Shown one piece after another: positions 50,101 through 61,700 of a DNA stretch of 64,000 nucleotides. The stretch is from Euryodendron excelsum (Eukaryota; Streptophyta; Magnoliopsida; Ericales; Pentaphylacaceae). The position numbers and the translations under genes were made by a program. Location of the stretch: positions 24,141,001-24,205,000 of the forward strand of contig CM065397.1 of assembly GCA_033060915.1 (NCBI GenBank), written 5' to 3'. The notes under the pieces were generated by a model. The model had not been told where the DNA came from. It searched no databases and saw nothing but the letters and a program-made list of their open reading frames with translations. Position 1 is the stretch's first letter. Each line of letters starts with the position of its first letter.

Positions 50101-52361
50101 GGAGTCATGTTTCTTCTAAGAAGCATGGCATGCCAAGATGGGTGCCGTGGCAGTGTCGAATATGGATATACTGGGGACACAGATACTTCTAGGACATGGC
50201 TGGATACATGTCGGACACACCACGGAGTGTGTCCTATTTTTTTATTATTGTTATTTGACTTGGACATGGCTAGGACACGTTTGGGAAAGAGAAGGCTTCA
50301 TTTTGAACCAGAAAATGATCATTTCTTTTATTTTTCAGCAAAGATAATTAAAATTATATATGAAATAAGAGAAGAACCAGCAAAAGAAGAAGAAGAAGAA
50401 GAAGCATTAATAACGGGAGAAGAGCATCAACAGTGAAGGAAGGGAAAGAGGAACTAGCGAAGTAAGAAAAGGAAGAGAAGAAGAAGAAGGAGTGGAGGAG
50501 AAGAAGTGAAGGAAGAAGACATACCTGTTTGAAGAGCTCTAATATACTCTCACTCGTCTCCCCATATTCTCTAATGAAAACCCTCTTATTAGAAGCAGAG
50601 CCTGATTAAAGGAGATTGGCATAAGCTTTATTAAAAGATGAGCTTATGTACGGACCCTAGGCTGAATGTGCACAAGGCTTCTATTCCCATAAAGGGATGT
50701 GTATACTTTTGGAAAAACAATTTATTTGAGATAAAATCAAGTTATTTGTTTATTTTTATTTTTTTGAAAACATCATTTGAGAAATTATATTTACATATAT
50801 ATGTATATATTTATTTATATATTTGCCGTGTCTGGCTGTATTTGTGTTCTCGTTTTGTCAAAATCGCCGTGTTTCGTGTCCGTATCTATACCCGTGATAC
50901 GGACGTATCAGTGCTTCTTAGTGTTTCTTAACTAGGGTTACATGTGAAATGCACCATTGCACTATTATGCAGCACATTGGAATCAATACCTGAGTTATCT
51001 CTTGTATAGCCTATCATGCAAAGTTTTAGAAACTTTTTATGGTAGACACATGTAAGGACATGTATCCATGTCTAGACTCATTTTCATTTCTATCTGAAGC
51101 AAATCAGAGTTGCATTATTTTTTCTTGATATGCAAGCACATCTAAAAGAAGCCTTTCCTTTATTTATTTACTTACTAATTTATTCTTCCCATAAGATGCC
51201 CTAAACGGACAAATGAAGCCTGTCCTTACACATAGTTTTTCTCAATTTCTAGGAGGGAGGGAAGACCAGTCCCCTGCTGGTGTACATCCAGTGATGGATT
51301 GGACACCATCAATGCATCATTACTTTATTGACCTTATCTTGGAGCAGGTGCAGAGAGGGAATAAGATCAATCACACATTTGATGAACAAGCTTGGGCATA
51401 CATGAATGCATCGTTTAATGAAAAGTTTGGTGTTCTGTATGACAAATATGTACTAGAAAATCAGTACACGTGCTTGATGAAACAGTACAGCGACATCAGC
51501 AGTCTTCTCAATCAAAGCGGATTTACATGGGATGAAAATCAGCAAATAATTGTGGCTGATAATGACTTGTGGGAAACTTATATAAAGGTGCATTTCTTAT
51601 AATTTAGAGATTTTTTCAGTTATATGATATTTGAAGGGTAGTTCCTGCTATCCATATGCAGCGTATTTGGTTCCCATTGTGGCCATATAAGTGTTAATGA
51701 GTTTTACACTTGATTGCAGTTAAAAAGCAAAGTACGATTAAACTATTATTGCATTATACATATAGGGAGCAGACTGCTCTGGAGATATGTCAGTTTTGAC
51801 TTCCAATTGATTTTTAACCTTCTTGAATATGATATTTTGCAGGAACACCCAGATGCAATTACTTACAAAGATAAAATTTTGGGATATTACAATGACTTGT
51901 GTATACTTTTCGGAAGTGAAATAGCAGATGGAGGATTAAGCTGTCATAGTCTGGGGACAGAGATTGACTTTAAATCCCTAGAAATTGAGATTGATGGAGG
52001 TTCTGGATGTATACAAATTCCCATAGCAGATGTTGATGCCTCTGATCAAGGGAAAAAGCGGCCAACTATAAGGCCGTCAGCCTCAGGACGATCTTGCAAA
52101 ATGCAGAAAACTGGTGAGGAAATTCAAGAGCCTTCTACTGATGTGGCCGGTATAATCACAAAATTAGTAAATAAGAAGCAAGAGACGAGCTATATCTCAA
52201 TAGAAAATGCCATTGATGCACTTCAAGCCATATCAGACATTGATGACGAGCTACTGTTGGATGCTTGTGATCTCTTGGAGGATGAGAGAAAAGCAAAGAC
52301 ATTTTTGGCATTGGATGTCAACCTTCGAAAGAAATGGTTACTTAGGAAGCTTGGCCGCTAG
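39103..52361 (+). CDS. Protein with four tandem Myb/SANT-like domains (At2g24960-like), eight exons
   Basis: Predicted exons: 39103-39435, 39509-39659, 39954-40294, 40371-40521, 44595-44905, 44972-45122, 51253-51587 and 51843-52361; 2292 nt, 763 residues. All introns are GT-AG and all joins keep frame. Four copies of the Myb/SANT-like DNA-binding domain (Myb_DNA-bind_3 type, related to the accessory proteins of PIF/Harbinger transposons) start at about residues 14, 179, 333 and 496. Each shows WT.(S/P/T)M, a GN+...TF...AW. segment, an R or Q-Y helix (for example [13 protein letters not shown]), GF(S/T)WD and VWDAY or its LWETY variant. Each continues in the next exon as HPDA or HPHA plus an acidic spacer. 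A basic stretch with KKRP and KMQK (about residues 650-680) could be a nuclear signal. The C-terminus has the family's helical tail ([24 protein letters not shown]). Probably a nuclear DNA- or protein-binding regulator; target unknown. No disruption is seen. Confidence 0.88.
41313..41383. repeat. (GA)35 microsatellite
   Basis: An uninterrupted GA run of about 71 bases inside the 40841-42486 element. Because it is so long and perfect it is likely highly variable between individuals. It also generates artefactual Arg/Glu and Ser/Leu ORFs. Confidence 0.97.
42143..42434. repeat. 146-bp tandem duplication inside the hAT-like element
   Basis: Bases 42143-42288 are repeated at 42289-42434 with only a few differences (for example GTTAGTGACC against GTTATTGACC). 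The duplication must postdate the element's insertion or be carried by its family. Confidence 0.9.
42875..43169. mobile_element. MITE, family B copy 2
   Basis: The left end CTATGTTATCTGGACTC and the reverse complement of the right end (CTATGTTACCTGGACTC) differ at a single base over 17. The body is collinear with 38245-38580. A partial copy of the same left half appears near 21204-21310. No clear target duplication is visible. Confidence 0.82.
44141..44194. repeat. (CT)n microsatellite
   Basis: A CT run with one interrupting CA, 400 bp upstream of exon 5 of the Myb/SANT gene. Confidence 0.95.
47843..48206. mobile_element. hAT-like non-autonomous element, family A copy 3
   Basis: The left end CTAAGAAACAC and the right end TACTTCTTAG are imperfect inverted repeats. 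The interior has GACATGGACACGAGCG and CCTGTCCGATAT-type words shared with other family A copies, in the orientation of copy 2. A target duplication is no longer recognisable. Confidence 0.6.
48430..48684. mobile_element. Foldback MITE with about 80-bp inverted repeats, probably Mutator-like
   Basis: The left arm (GAGAAGATATTCAATGC..., including CATTTTGCTGATGTGG) and the right arm (..., CCACATCAGCAAAATG, ... GAATATTTTCTC) are inverted copies over about 80 bp. Flanks TCCTGCAAT (48421-48429) and CCCTGCAAC (48685-48693) match at 7 of 9 positions. Long terminal inverted repeats with a 9-bp duplication fit the Mutator superfamily. The 255-bp element encodes nothing. Confidence 0.78.
50116..50921. 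mobile_element. hAT-like non-autonomous element, family A copy 4, best preserved
   Basis: The left end CTAAGAAGCATGG and the reverse complement of the right end (CTAAGAAGCACTG) match closely. TGTTTCTT lies directly outside both ends (50108-50115 and 50922-50929), a perfect 8-bp target duplication. The interior includes a GAA-rich stretch (about 50384-50510) and family words such as GTCGGACACAC and CGTGTCCGTATC. No transposase is encoded. Confidence 0.8.
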
Positions 52362-55300
52362 TGGCCTGTGCCATTGTTCAAGGTGTGAGATAATTAAAAG
52401 ATTGATTTACTTTGAAGTGCTGACAGTTTCCGTTAGGTTTGGTTCTTTTAGCAAGTTTTGCAACATACAGAGCTTCTTTTAGCAAGTTTTACCCTGTTGA
52501 TATCGAAATTCCCTGCAAATTTTGAGCAGGCTTCAGTTGTGGGCAGTTGTTCATAAGCCATTAATGTTATGTTGATGCAACATTCCTTACTGCAGAAAAG
52601 TTATACAAAAAATTCTACTTCTGGCTATGATATTTTTGCAACTGAGAGCCATTCTGAAGGGTATTTTGTTTTTTAAGTTAAAAGCCCTAATTTTGCCTCA
52701 TCAGTCTACAAAAATTCCATATAATTTTTTACCTGCATGGCATTACCGTGCATTCGCTTTACTTTTTTTTTTTTTTGTTTCTAACAAAAATAAAGGAGTA
52801 GAATGGAGTACAAAATATGGGTTTTGGTCCCATTCCTCTGATCCCCATTCTTATTCGAGGCCAGATATGGGCTTCTTTGAACTAACAAATGGTTATGACG
52901 CAAACCTAAATAATTAAAAATGAAGATAAATAAAACTGATATATGATCAGCTTGGGCAGTAAGGTAAATAATGATAATAGTCCATTAAAGGTTGAATATG
53001 CTTTAACATGGTCATTACAGCATTAGTCCCTTGTAAGTGTGTGGTGGTTTGTTGCTCCAATTCTTTATTTTTCTTTTTCGTGTTTTTTTATTATCTTTTT
53101 TCTTTGGTTAGAAAATAGGAGGACGACTTCCTGAATAGAGCATCATATAGACTAGAAAGAACATGTTGAGGAGCCGGTTAGCCCAATAGTAGTGATGTTT
53201 TCATCCAAATATGTGGTCATGGATTTGACTTTGATGAACTTTGATATGTCAAAAGAAAAACTAAAAACTAAAAACCAAAAAACAAAAAATTTCTACAGCA
53301 CACTTAAAAGAGTTGGCCAATACTCTGAAACTATCCCTCTTCTTTATGAGGGGTTTGATCACTGCCTTGTAGATAGCAGAACCCGAAAATTTTATTTTCC
53401 TGAAATTGTTTTCTAAATAACAATCAAAAGAAGTTAAAAAATGAAAACCTAAATATTTGTTGATGACATACAAATTTGATTTACAATTGGTGCCGGTGAC
53501 TTTCAATATTTTGAAAACAAAAAAAATCTATTTTGTCTCGAAAACTCTTCCAAAATGATGTGTTATTGCCATTTTAAAATTATGAGATAAAATAGTGAGC
53601 TGCTAAAATGAAAAAGGAAACATCCACATGGAAAATTCTATATAAAAAGCCGTCATTGACTTGAAAAATTACTTCAGAGAATATCAGAATGTACTTTGAC
53701 ACCATACTATATTTATATGTTATACGAGAGGATTTTGATATCTTGAATGCTCTATGATAGCCCCTAGCTTGCATTGTTATTTAAGGTAGCAGGAGTACTC
53801 ACAAAGTACAAGTCACAATCTGGAATCAAGTCATATATATATATAGTTCAAAAATTGAACTTGAAGCTAGGTTTCTCAAGCTGATCTATAGCGTGCCATT
53901 AGAGCGCCAGTCTTTCCGAACGCATGTCTACAACAGCTACAATTTTGATGTAGCTTTTGATTGTGTTTGCACTATTACAAGATGTGAAACAGCAAGACAA
54001 CCAAACTGTTTTTACTCCCGAAATATGGCAACACGAAAAATCCTAACAACTATATAGAAACCAAAAAACGGAAGCAAGGAAAATTAGTATTTTCATTTCC
54101 ATTTTGTTTCTTTCCTCATTTCCCAACAAGCTAATAGAAAAGAGGAAGAAAAATGACAGGGTGACTACTAAAATGCAAAAAGGAAAGAAACATAAAAGGA
54201 AGAAAGAAGAAAATCACTTTCCCTAGTTTTTTGGACTTTTTCTTTTTCATTCCAAAGTGGGAACCAAATGAAGGAAAATGTTTTTTTTTTTTTTTTCTTT
54301 TTCTGCTTTCTTTTATTAAATTGCAAACAAACAGGTTATAAATGTTCAAGCCAATGGACATGCAGCTGGAATAACTAATCCATCAAATAGGCAGCACTAG
54401 TAGCGAAGAAGTACCTAAAAGTAAGTCATTTGGCAAACTGATTCTTGAATTGAGTCCACCAGGATTTTTCCACAAGGTCACACCAAGCAAGTTATTTGGA
54501 AAACCAATGCCAAAAGTGACTTCACTCATTTTCAATGGGAATTTTTCACAGGACCACACCAAAGCTCGTTATTTGGAAAACAAATACGTACCTAAAGCGA
54601 CTCCAGTGATTTTCACCGGAAATCTTCCACAGGGCTATATTAGAGCCACTTTACACTAATGAAGGAACGGAAAATGGTTATTTTTCCATCTCTCCCTTGT
54701 ATCAAATTCCAACAGGTCATAAGAACTCAATCCAGTGAACATGCAACTGAAACAACTAATCCATCAAAATGTTTTCCCTCACGCAATACGGCAACATTAT
54801 AAATCCTAACAGCTATAAACCAAATAGAGTAAGACAAGAAAATAATGGGTTGGATGAGTATTACAACACAGAAGATCTTCAAATTGGTTGTACTTTATGG
54901 AGAAAAAAATAAACTACTTGGATCTAGTATGTTGTAAATTTTGCAATATCTTTCTATTTCACAGATCAAGATTTTATTAATTTACATTATTTTTGCTCAT
55001 CATTCCATATGTTTCATTGCAAATTTGTCTTTTTTTTTACTAAAGAATCCAAATCGCATGAAATTCTAATGTTACAAAAAATTGTTGAATTAAATGCATC
55101 TGTTTAAGAAAAACATCATTTTTTTTTGGTTAATAGTTAGGATAAGTCGTTTCTACTTGTTTAAATTTTCTTCTTTTTTTTTTTTTTTCTCTCTCATTCT
55201 TGAAATTAATTAACTTATTGTTTTGCTAATCTTCATAATCTAAATGAATTTATGCAATACTTAATGACATGAAAATTAACATGAAACCCAACCTAATATT

Positions 55301-57066
55301 AGTCCTTATTCTCCATTAAATTTTATTTTATAATCTCAATAACTCCTTTTACCAAATGTACTATAAATGTACATTATCTAGGTTGGAGCTCAAAAATGAA
55401 CCTACCAACCAATTTTGTGACACCATTATCTAGAAAATTTTGAAAAATTGCAACTAAATATTAGCGTCTGAATTAGGAAACAATCGTTAATTTTGCATAT
55501 ACGAATTTTTATATTCTACCCTTGCAACTATATGTCCCATTTCCTATATATATAAAAATAAAATAAAATAAAAGTCTAGGAGGACCATTATTTAAGAGAA
55601 TCAAAGATATATGGTAAGGCCATGATCCAATAAAATTAGAAAATATTGTCTTACAAATCAGATAATATAAACGTTATGCAATAGTATATATATTATTAAA
55701 TAATAAACTTCAATGAGTAGGCACTATTTTAACCATCATAATTTCCTCATTTATGCGCTGGAGGCACGCATGAAATGGATCTCTCCACTTTCGGTACAAA
55801 ATAGAGAGATCCAAATTCGATCATGAAGATACGTTAATGGTGTGGTTATTTTGGAATATGTGAAATATTTAATGAGAAGTGCAGTGATTTATCATGTACC
55901 ATCTCCTTTATCTATAATTAAATGGTTGCCTTTGGTTTGAAGTTTACTCCTTCTGAGCAGCACAGGTCATCAATCTGATAGTTGTTTGATTCCGTGGACC
56001 ACTTTTGCTGAGTGATTAGTACAAGTAATAAATTGCATTGCATTAGAGATGAGCAACTTCATCTTTTTTAACCTTATGCTATGTTTGGATCTTGCGTTGG
56101 TCGAGGGAAATTTTTTTAAATTTCTTTATATATTTATTTTATGAGTATTCAAACAAAAATAATAATTTTTTTTAACAAATACTTATTCATTTTATCCTCA
56201 TTTTTCTATTTCAACCAAAGCAACAAAAAAAAAAAAAAAAAACTTCGTTCACTTTATTTTTTCCTGCCTTCTCCTTTTCGTATACAAATAGAAGATTCGA
56301 ACACAACGATAGGGCAACTTATATTAATGCAAGCTCAGACCTATTTGTAGTATGTTTTGTGTTTTTTCAAAATGGACTTAACTTGTTTCTAAGAAAACTT
56401 CTACATGTTTAATGAATCTCATTAGAAAGTGAGAAGAAAAGTAAGGCATTTATAAATACTACTATATATCTTTCTAATTGTTGCTTAATTTAAAGTAATT
56501 GGATTAATTATACTTTGCACTAGCGCACTTTACACACATTTCATTTTAGAACCTTCATTTTTTGTTTATTAAAATTAAGCGTTGACAGTTTTAATTTGTT
56601 ATAATATTAACCTTATGCCAACTTTTATTTAAAAAAAGAAACGAAAAATCAACATGTACCAAACAAGTGATCTTTTTCATGGAGCAAAGATATAAAATGT
56701 AGCCGCTTCTCCTAATAATCTACGTAACATTTCTCTCAAATCCTTTTAAAATCATTAGTCTAATTAACTTTGTGATGTATATAATGTATGTCAAAAATTC
56801 AATTCAATTCAATTCATATGCAATATGTGTGAATCTTGAGTGGGAAAAGGTTGAATTTTACACCTTTGCCATTGAAAAAGCTCACATTCTTATCACATCT
56901 TAATTTCCTTTCACTTTCCAAACGCAAGTTAACAAAAGACTTTTACAAATAAAAATGGACTTGAAGTGAAAAATAGTGTAAACTATAGGAAACAAAATGT
57001 AATTAACTCAAAATAATTATTGGGGTATGCACTTTTGCGTCAGCGCAACTTGTGGTGTCTTGAGAT
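52362..57066. other. 3' UTR of the Myb/SANT gene and AT-rich intergenic DNA
   Basis: The 3' UTR begins after the TAG; the poly(A) site is not resolved. The remainder is AT-rich, with long T and A runs and no supported gene. Around 54.0-54.8 kb several short blocks occur twice, including an ACTAATCCATCAAA-containing block near 54376 and 54756 and the ~84-bp repeat listed separately. Confidence 0.45.
54460..54650. repeat. Short imperfect tandem repeat, about 84-bp unit, about 2.3 copies
   Basis: Blocks such as TTTTTCCACAAGGTCACACC, then TTTTTCACAGGACCACACC, then a CTTCCACAGGGC variant recur at about 84-bp spacing. Each is followed by GTTATTTGGAAAAC and by an ATTTTCA(A/C)(T/C)GG word. The 84-bp period keeps a reading frame open (54450-54659), but that ORF has no family similarity and is probably incidental. 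Confidence 0.7.
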
Positions 57067-57635
57067 CATAGTTGTCAATACCGTACCAGCCAGCATACTA
57101 TTTTTGTTATTAGTACGGTAAGTATCAGTGCAATAATTGGTACCTTTTCGGATTTATTGCTATAAATATTATATATTTAATTACAAAATTTGACATTACT
57201 TATAACAAATATTATTTAATATTATTGTTTTTTAGTACATTGGAGGGCTAAAGCATTAGTGATGGAAAAAGGGAAGGGTTAGTCGAACCCATAAAATTGT
57301 TTTAATATAACATAAAAGTGTTATTTAACCCAAATATATATATATATATATTTAAAAATATTTAAAAGACATATTGTTGTCTAGTATATGTTCAACACAA
57401 GTTCTAATAGATATCTATCATCAAAATATAATAAAATTAAATTATTTAAAAATAAATTACACAAAATTTGATACTATCCGATAAATCCAATATTGGTTGG
57501 TACCGACCAATATTGGCTGCTACCTTGACCAGTACTGGCTGGTATTTTGATTGATGCAAAACTAACCTTCATTGATACTGTTTTATGTCTTGTATAGCAC
57601 GTACCACCTGATACAATATGGCATTGATAATTATG
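57067..57635. mobile_element. CATAG-ended hAT-like element, family C copy 1
   Basis: The left end CATAGTTGTCAATACCGTAC and the reverse complement of the right end (CATAATTATCAATGCC) match imperfectly. Flanks CTTGAGAT (57059-57066) and CTTGAGAA (57636-57643) match at 7 of 8 positions. The interior contains many GTACC and GGTACC-type words. The left end is clearly related to that of the element at 61212. Confidence 0.68.
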
Positions 57636-58771
57636 CTTGAGAAGCTTTAATGGTTACTCTTAGCAATTGCTGATGTCGCCTGAAATCAAGACCATTGATT
57701 TTTATCCATCATGATTATCAACCATTGCTAATGAGATTCTTACATTTCTCAACAAAACGCAATTCTACAAAGGAAACCTAATCCCAATGGCTTTTACTTT
57801 TATAATTTTTTCTTGGTCATAAAATAGGAAATTTTTTTTAAATCCACCACCGCTTTTAATGGGTTAACAGTTCTTCTCACATGGACATGCAACAAAACAT
57901 ATTGCCTGCCCCCGACTTCTGAGAGCATTCGTAGATTTGTCATCACTCTGCCCGAACTGGTCTCTGCACCATGAAGATTAGAGGCTCTTGAAATTTTCCA
58001 TCCAATTGGAAGACATGGATGCATCACACAACAATAGAATAATTGCCTGTATTTTATCAATCTTTAATTCAGAATTCTAGAGTAACCTCAATCAAGTTCA
58101 ACAGTAGAACATATAGAATCGTTCAAGGTGCGGTTATTGATCAACAAAAATGACAGACCAAGGAAGTGCAGATGATCCATTTAAATTACCAAGGGAATAA
58201 AAGGCCACGAATAAAAATTCCTTCTACACCTCCTCCAAGTGTTTGTAGCTAGATTGCTATATATATTCTTTATCATAAGGAAAGTGAAGGCCCAATACCA
58301 TGCTGCCAAATGCCACATGAACTTCATGATTGACCAAATCATCAAATAAATCACTCTGGTCATTTAGAAAAGATCTACACTGTACATGATGGGTCTGCAG
58401 TCAAATAAGCCCCAAGGAGCTCGAACACCCCCAAAGAAAAAGAAAAAGAAGAAGAAGAAGAAGAAGTTGAATCAACCGTCTACAGCCTATCACCTTCTGT
58501 GATGAATTCAACAATTAATCATTTGGAACTTGTATTGGACTGATATCTGGATCTCCAGATTTGAACTCAAATCTTCACAGACTAGTAATGTGAGGTCCTT
58601 TGTGGCTCAGTGCAGATGCTGGCTGTAAGCTTGTAAATTACGATTACCTTTTTGCCAAGGAACCTTATTCTGAGAGAAATTCGCCATTGCCGAGCTCCCT
58701 GTTAGCTAGACACAATTGTGTTGAGAGAATTGAACTCAATTGTGTCAGCTTACAACCGTTGAACATTCAAT
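57636..58771. other. Intergenic DNA downstream of the UBP22 pseudogene
   Basis: This lies 3' of the minus-strand pseudogene and may contain its former 3' UTR. A GAA-rich run is present near 58438-58468. Short ORFs on either strand are not similar to any family I recognise. Confidence 0.4.
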
Positions 58772-61700
58772 TTAGCAACATCTTACAATTGGAACAAACG
58801 TGTCCCAACGCGGGGAGACTGGCAGGCAACTTAGATCCTCACTCACTTTATGGGAAAGCACTTTCTGCATATAGTATACCAAATAGCTTTGTGATGCTCT
58901 CACCACCTCCTTGTCAACTTCAGTAATCCAAGCATCATCACATTTGTACCATTAGTTTTCCAAATGCAGATATGTCACGTAGTGGCCAGATTCCAGAATG
59001 CCCGAATGAGTCACCACCACAAAAACTTCAAAATCGGTAGAAATGTCAAACTCATCACCCTTAAAAGCAAACATTCTGTTTCCGAGATGATAAGTACGGG
59101 CTCATGTCTAAGGAGAAAGGAAACTGCAAATGTCGGTCTATTTTTCTTGACATTTTCCTGATTGGAGAGTGTTCTAATCGTTTAATATGCAGACACAGTA
59201 CCAATGGGAGCCTTCTTATAGACATTTGTTTCAAGGAATCTCGCCATTCTTGAAAATTTCACAAAATAATTTCTGGTCTAAACCCAACTTCTCTGGTCTC
59301 ATAAAAAGATATAAGCAGCCCAAAAGAGTAGATATACCAGTATTCTCCTCTAGCTTGGTTGACTTTTTAGCTAGGTCAGTTGAAGAGGAAGTGCTCGTAT
59401 TCAAGTCAAGGGAAATGTCCACACAGGGATCATAAGTTGTGGAAGTGAAACCACAGGTCATACAAGTGACATCTAATCTCAACAGACTAGAAAATACTCT
59501 TATGAGCAATACACTGACAATCTCCATTATCTGCATAAAAAAAAAAAATGCTGCTTTCATCAGTAAACAAAACTACTAGGCACTGTGACAGAATTCTCCA
59601 ATACCCCAATTTGAAATGTGTTGCTTTTCCTCTACTTCCTCCTGAATTCCTACTTATTTAATCATAAAATGCTACCTAGGGATTCCCAAAATTTCAAATG
59701 ATCCTGATGAGAAATATTCCAGACTCTGAAATTTGTCACTTTACTATGGGCATTTGTTAGATATTGGTAGTCATATGGGAGAGTAAACCACACATCGTCT
59801 TTTTACATGACACCCTTGTTAATATTGCATGATTTTTAAGCAGATAAAACCAAAAATAGCATCTAATTACCTTTGATAGCAGTTCTTGCTTTTCCCTCTT
59901 TCTCATGAATCCTATCCAGTACTGAAATGAAGAACCCATGAGCATCTTACTGCTCATAACAAGCAAGATTGTCTGAGTGCTGCCACCAACTGCAAATATA
60001 GACAGAAGTCTCGATGAGTTCAATTTACTAAGGCAAACGTTCCATTCCTTGTTATCTGTCGAGGGCAAAAAAAAGAGATAGGGTAATAATGACTTGATGA
60101 TTAAGCACCACACTAGAGTTATCAAACTAGGACTATGACTATTAAAATAGTACAATCATTTAAACAGATTCTTTGGAAGTTTCTACTAACTATGCAGGCA
60201 ATCTTACTGACTCCAACAACACAACAAACGAATCCGAAACGTGCTCTAAATATCTAACTAGCAAATGACATTCTCCTGATAAAGAATATTTTGCTATATG
60301 TACATCATAGGTTGTGAAATTCCATTTTAGATTGTTTAAGCAGGCTCTACATGAACTAAACCAATCAAGCAATGTAACATGTCTTTACCAGTAAGTGAAT
60401 TCCCAAAAAAATTCCTTTGAACAAAAGCATTGGAAATTAAATAGCATACACAATCCCATAGATCAACCACAACAACAATCAAATTCAAGAATCACTAGCA
60501 ACCAAGATATTCTTTAATTCCAAAAACACTAATCGGATAAAATGGAAAACTTGTAAAGAAACTGAGCTGGACTGTAAGGAGTCTGGTCACCCGAAAACAC
60601 GGTAAAGAAGATAACATCAATGTCACAAGACAAACATAGCTGGTCTAATGACCTTTTCCGGCAAGTTTCATGACTGTGGTGATCACTAAGGAAGTAATTC
60701 CTTAAAGGGGGAGCATGAAGTAAAGCTTGTAACACAGAATTCGTAAAACAAGTGTTGCCCAAATTGTTCAAACCCCTTAAACCCAATGGGAAACAGGATT
60801 TGGACCTCCGATCCCTCATCAAAACCAACTGTTTCGTGTTCTTTGAATCCAAATCTACCCCAAAACCCAATCTTCTCCTCTTGCTGGATCTCAATCCACA
60901 ACCCATAACCCCATTTTCAATTCTTGGCAATCCCATGATGTGTTTACACATCACAGCCTTATCAAAATCAGGATCGTAGACCTGATCACAACACATGTAG
61001 CAATAAAGCTCAGCCCTTTCCATATCCACAACAATCTCATGACCATCCTGAGATTGGGCATGCAAAAGGGATTCAGGTGACAAACATCACGACAGTGATG
61101 AACAGATCAAACATATATAGAGTCTACCTTGGTACCCTGAACAAAAACTGCATATGGGTATCTTTGATTTGCACTTGTCAATCATTGATCCACCATGGGG
61201 CTAGTTTTGATCATAGTTGTCAGTCTCGTACCGGACAGCGTACCGTTTTTGTTACTGGTATGGTACGTACCGGTATCGGTGCGTCTCGGCGTACCATTTC
61301 AGATTGATCGTTATTATATATATATATATATATATATACTTGAATCTTTTGAAGTTTTTTAAAATAAAAAGGAGAATTCTTTTGATATTTCACAAAAAAA
61401 ATAGGGACCATACTAGTTTAAAAAAATGCTTTAAAAGTACTTCAATAGTTCAATATTTTCGATGCATAGGGCAGAACAATTCTTTGCCCTATACTACTTT
61501 TTTTGGTCTTCCCTGCCCTTACTTTACTAAAAGCCTTCTTTAGCTTCCCAAGAACATCATTTAAGTACGTATCTATCTCTATTCTCTATACAATATGCAT
61601 TCATAGAAGAGGAGGGGCTTCTCTGCTATTGCATTGCAAGACATCGAGATGGCTCCAGCAGTAATGCCATTCATTGACACCAGATCGGTGCAACTTTGGT

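Larger units (their letters stand above)
45123..51252 (+). other. Intron 6 of the Myb/SANT gene (6.1 kb, between modules 3 and 4)
   Basis: A phase-1 intron expanded by at least three insertions: family A copies at 47843-48206 and 50116-50921, and a MULE-type MITE at 48430-48684. An imperfect duplication about 241 bp apart (near 49531 and 49772) is also present. Near 46530-46740 on the minus strand, a CLMWYAW-like segment followed by an ER word hints at the 3' end of a LINE, but this is weak. Confidence 0.8.

Noticed and set aside
54450..54659. 69-codon frame containing 2.3 copies of a roughly 28-residue repeat
   Set aside because: The periodicity is explained by an 84-bp DNA repeat, which happens to be a multiple of three; no promoter, conserved residues or family support it.
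57800..58060. 86-codon open frame on the minus strand downstream of the UBP22 copy
   Set aside because: No similarity to UBP22 C-termini, which already end at 58772, or to any other family I know.
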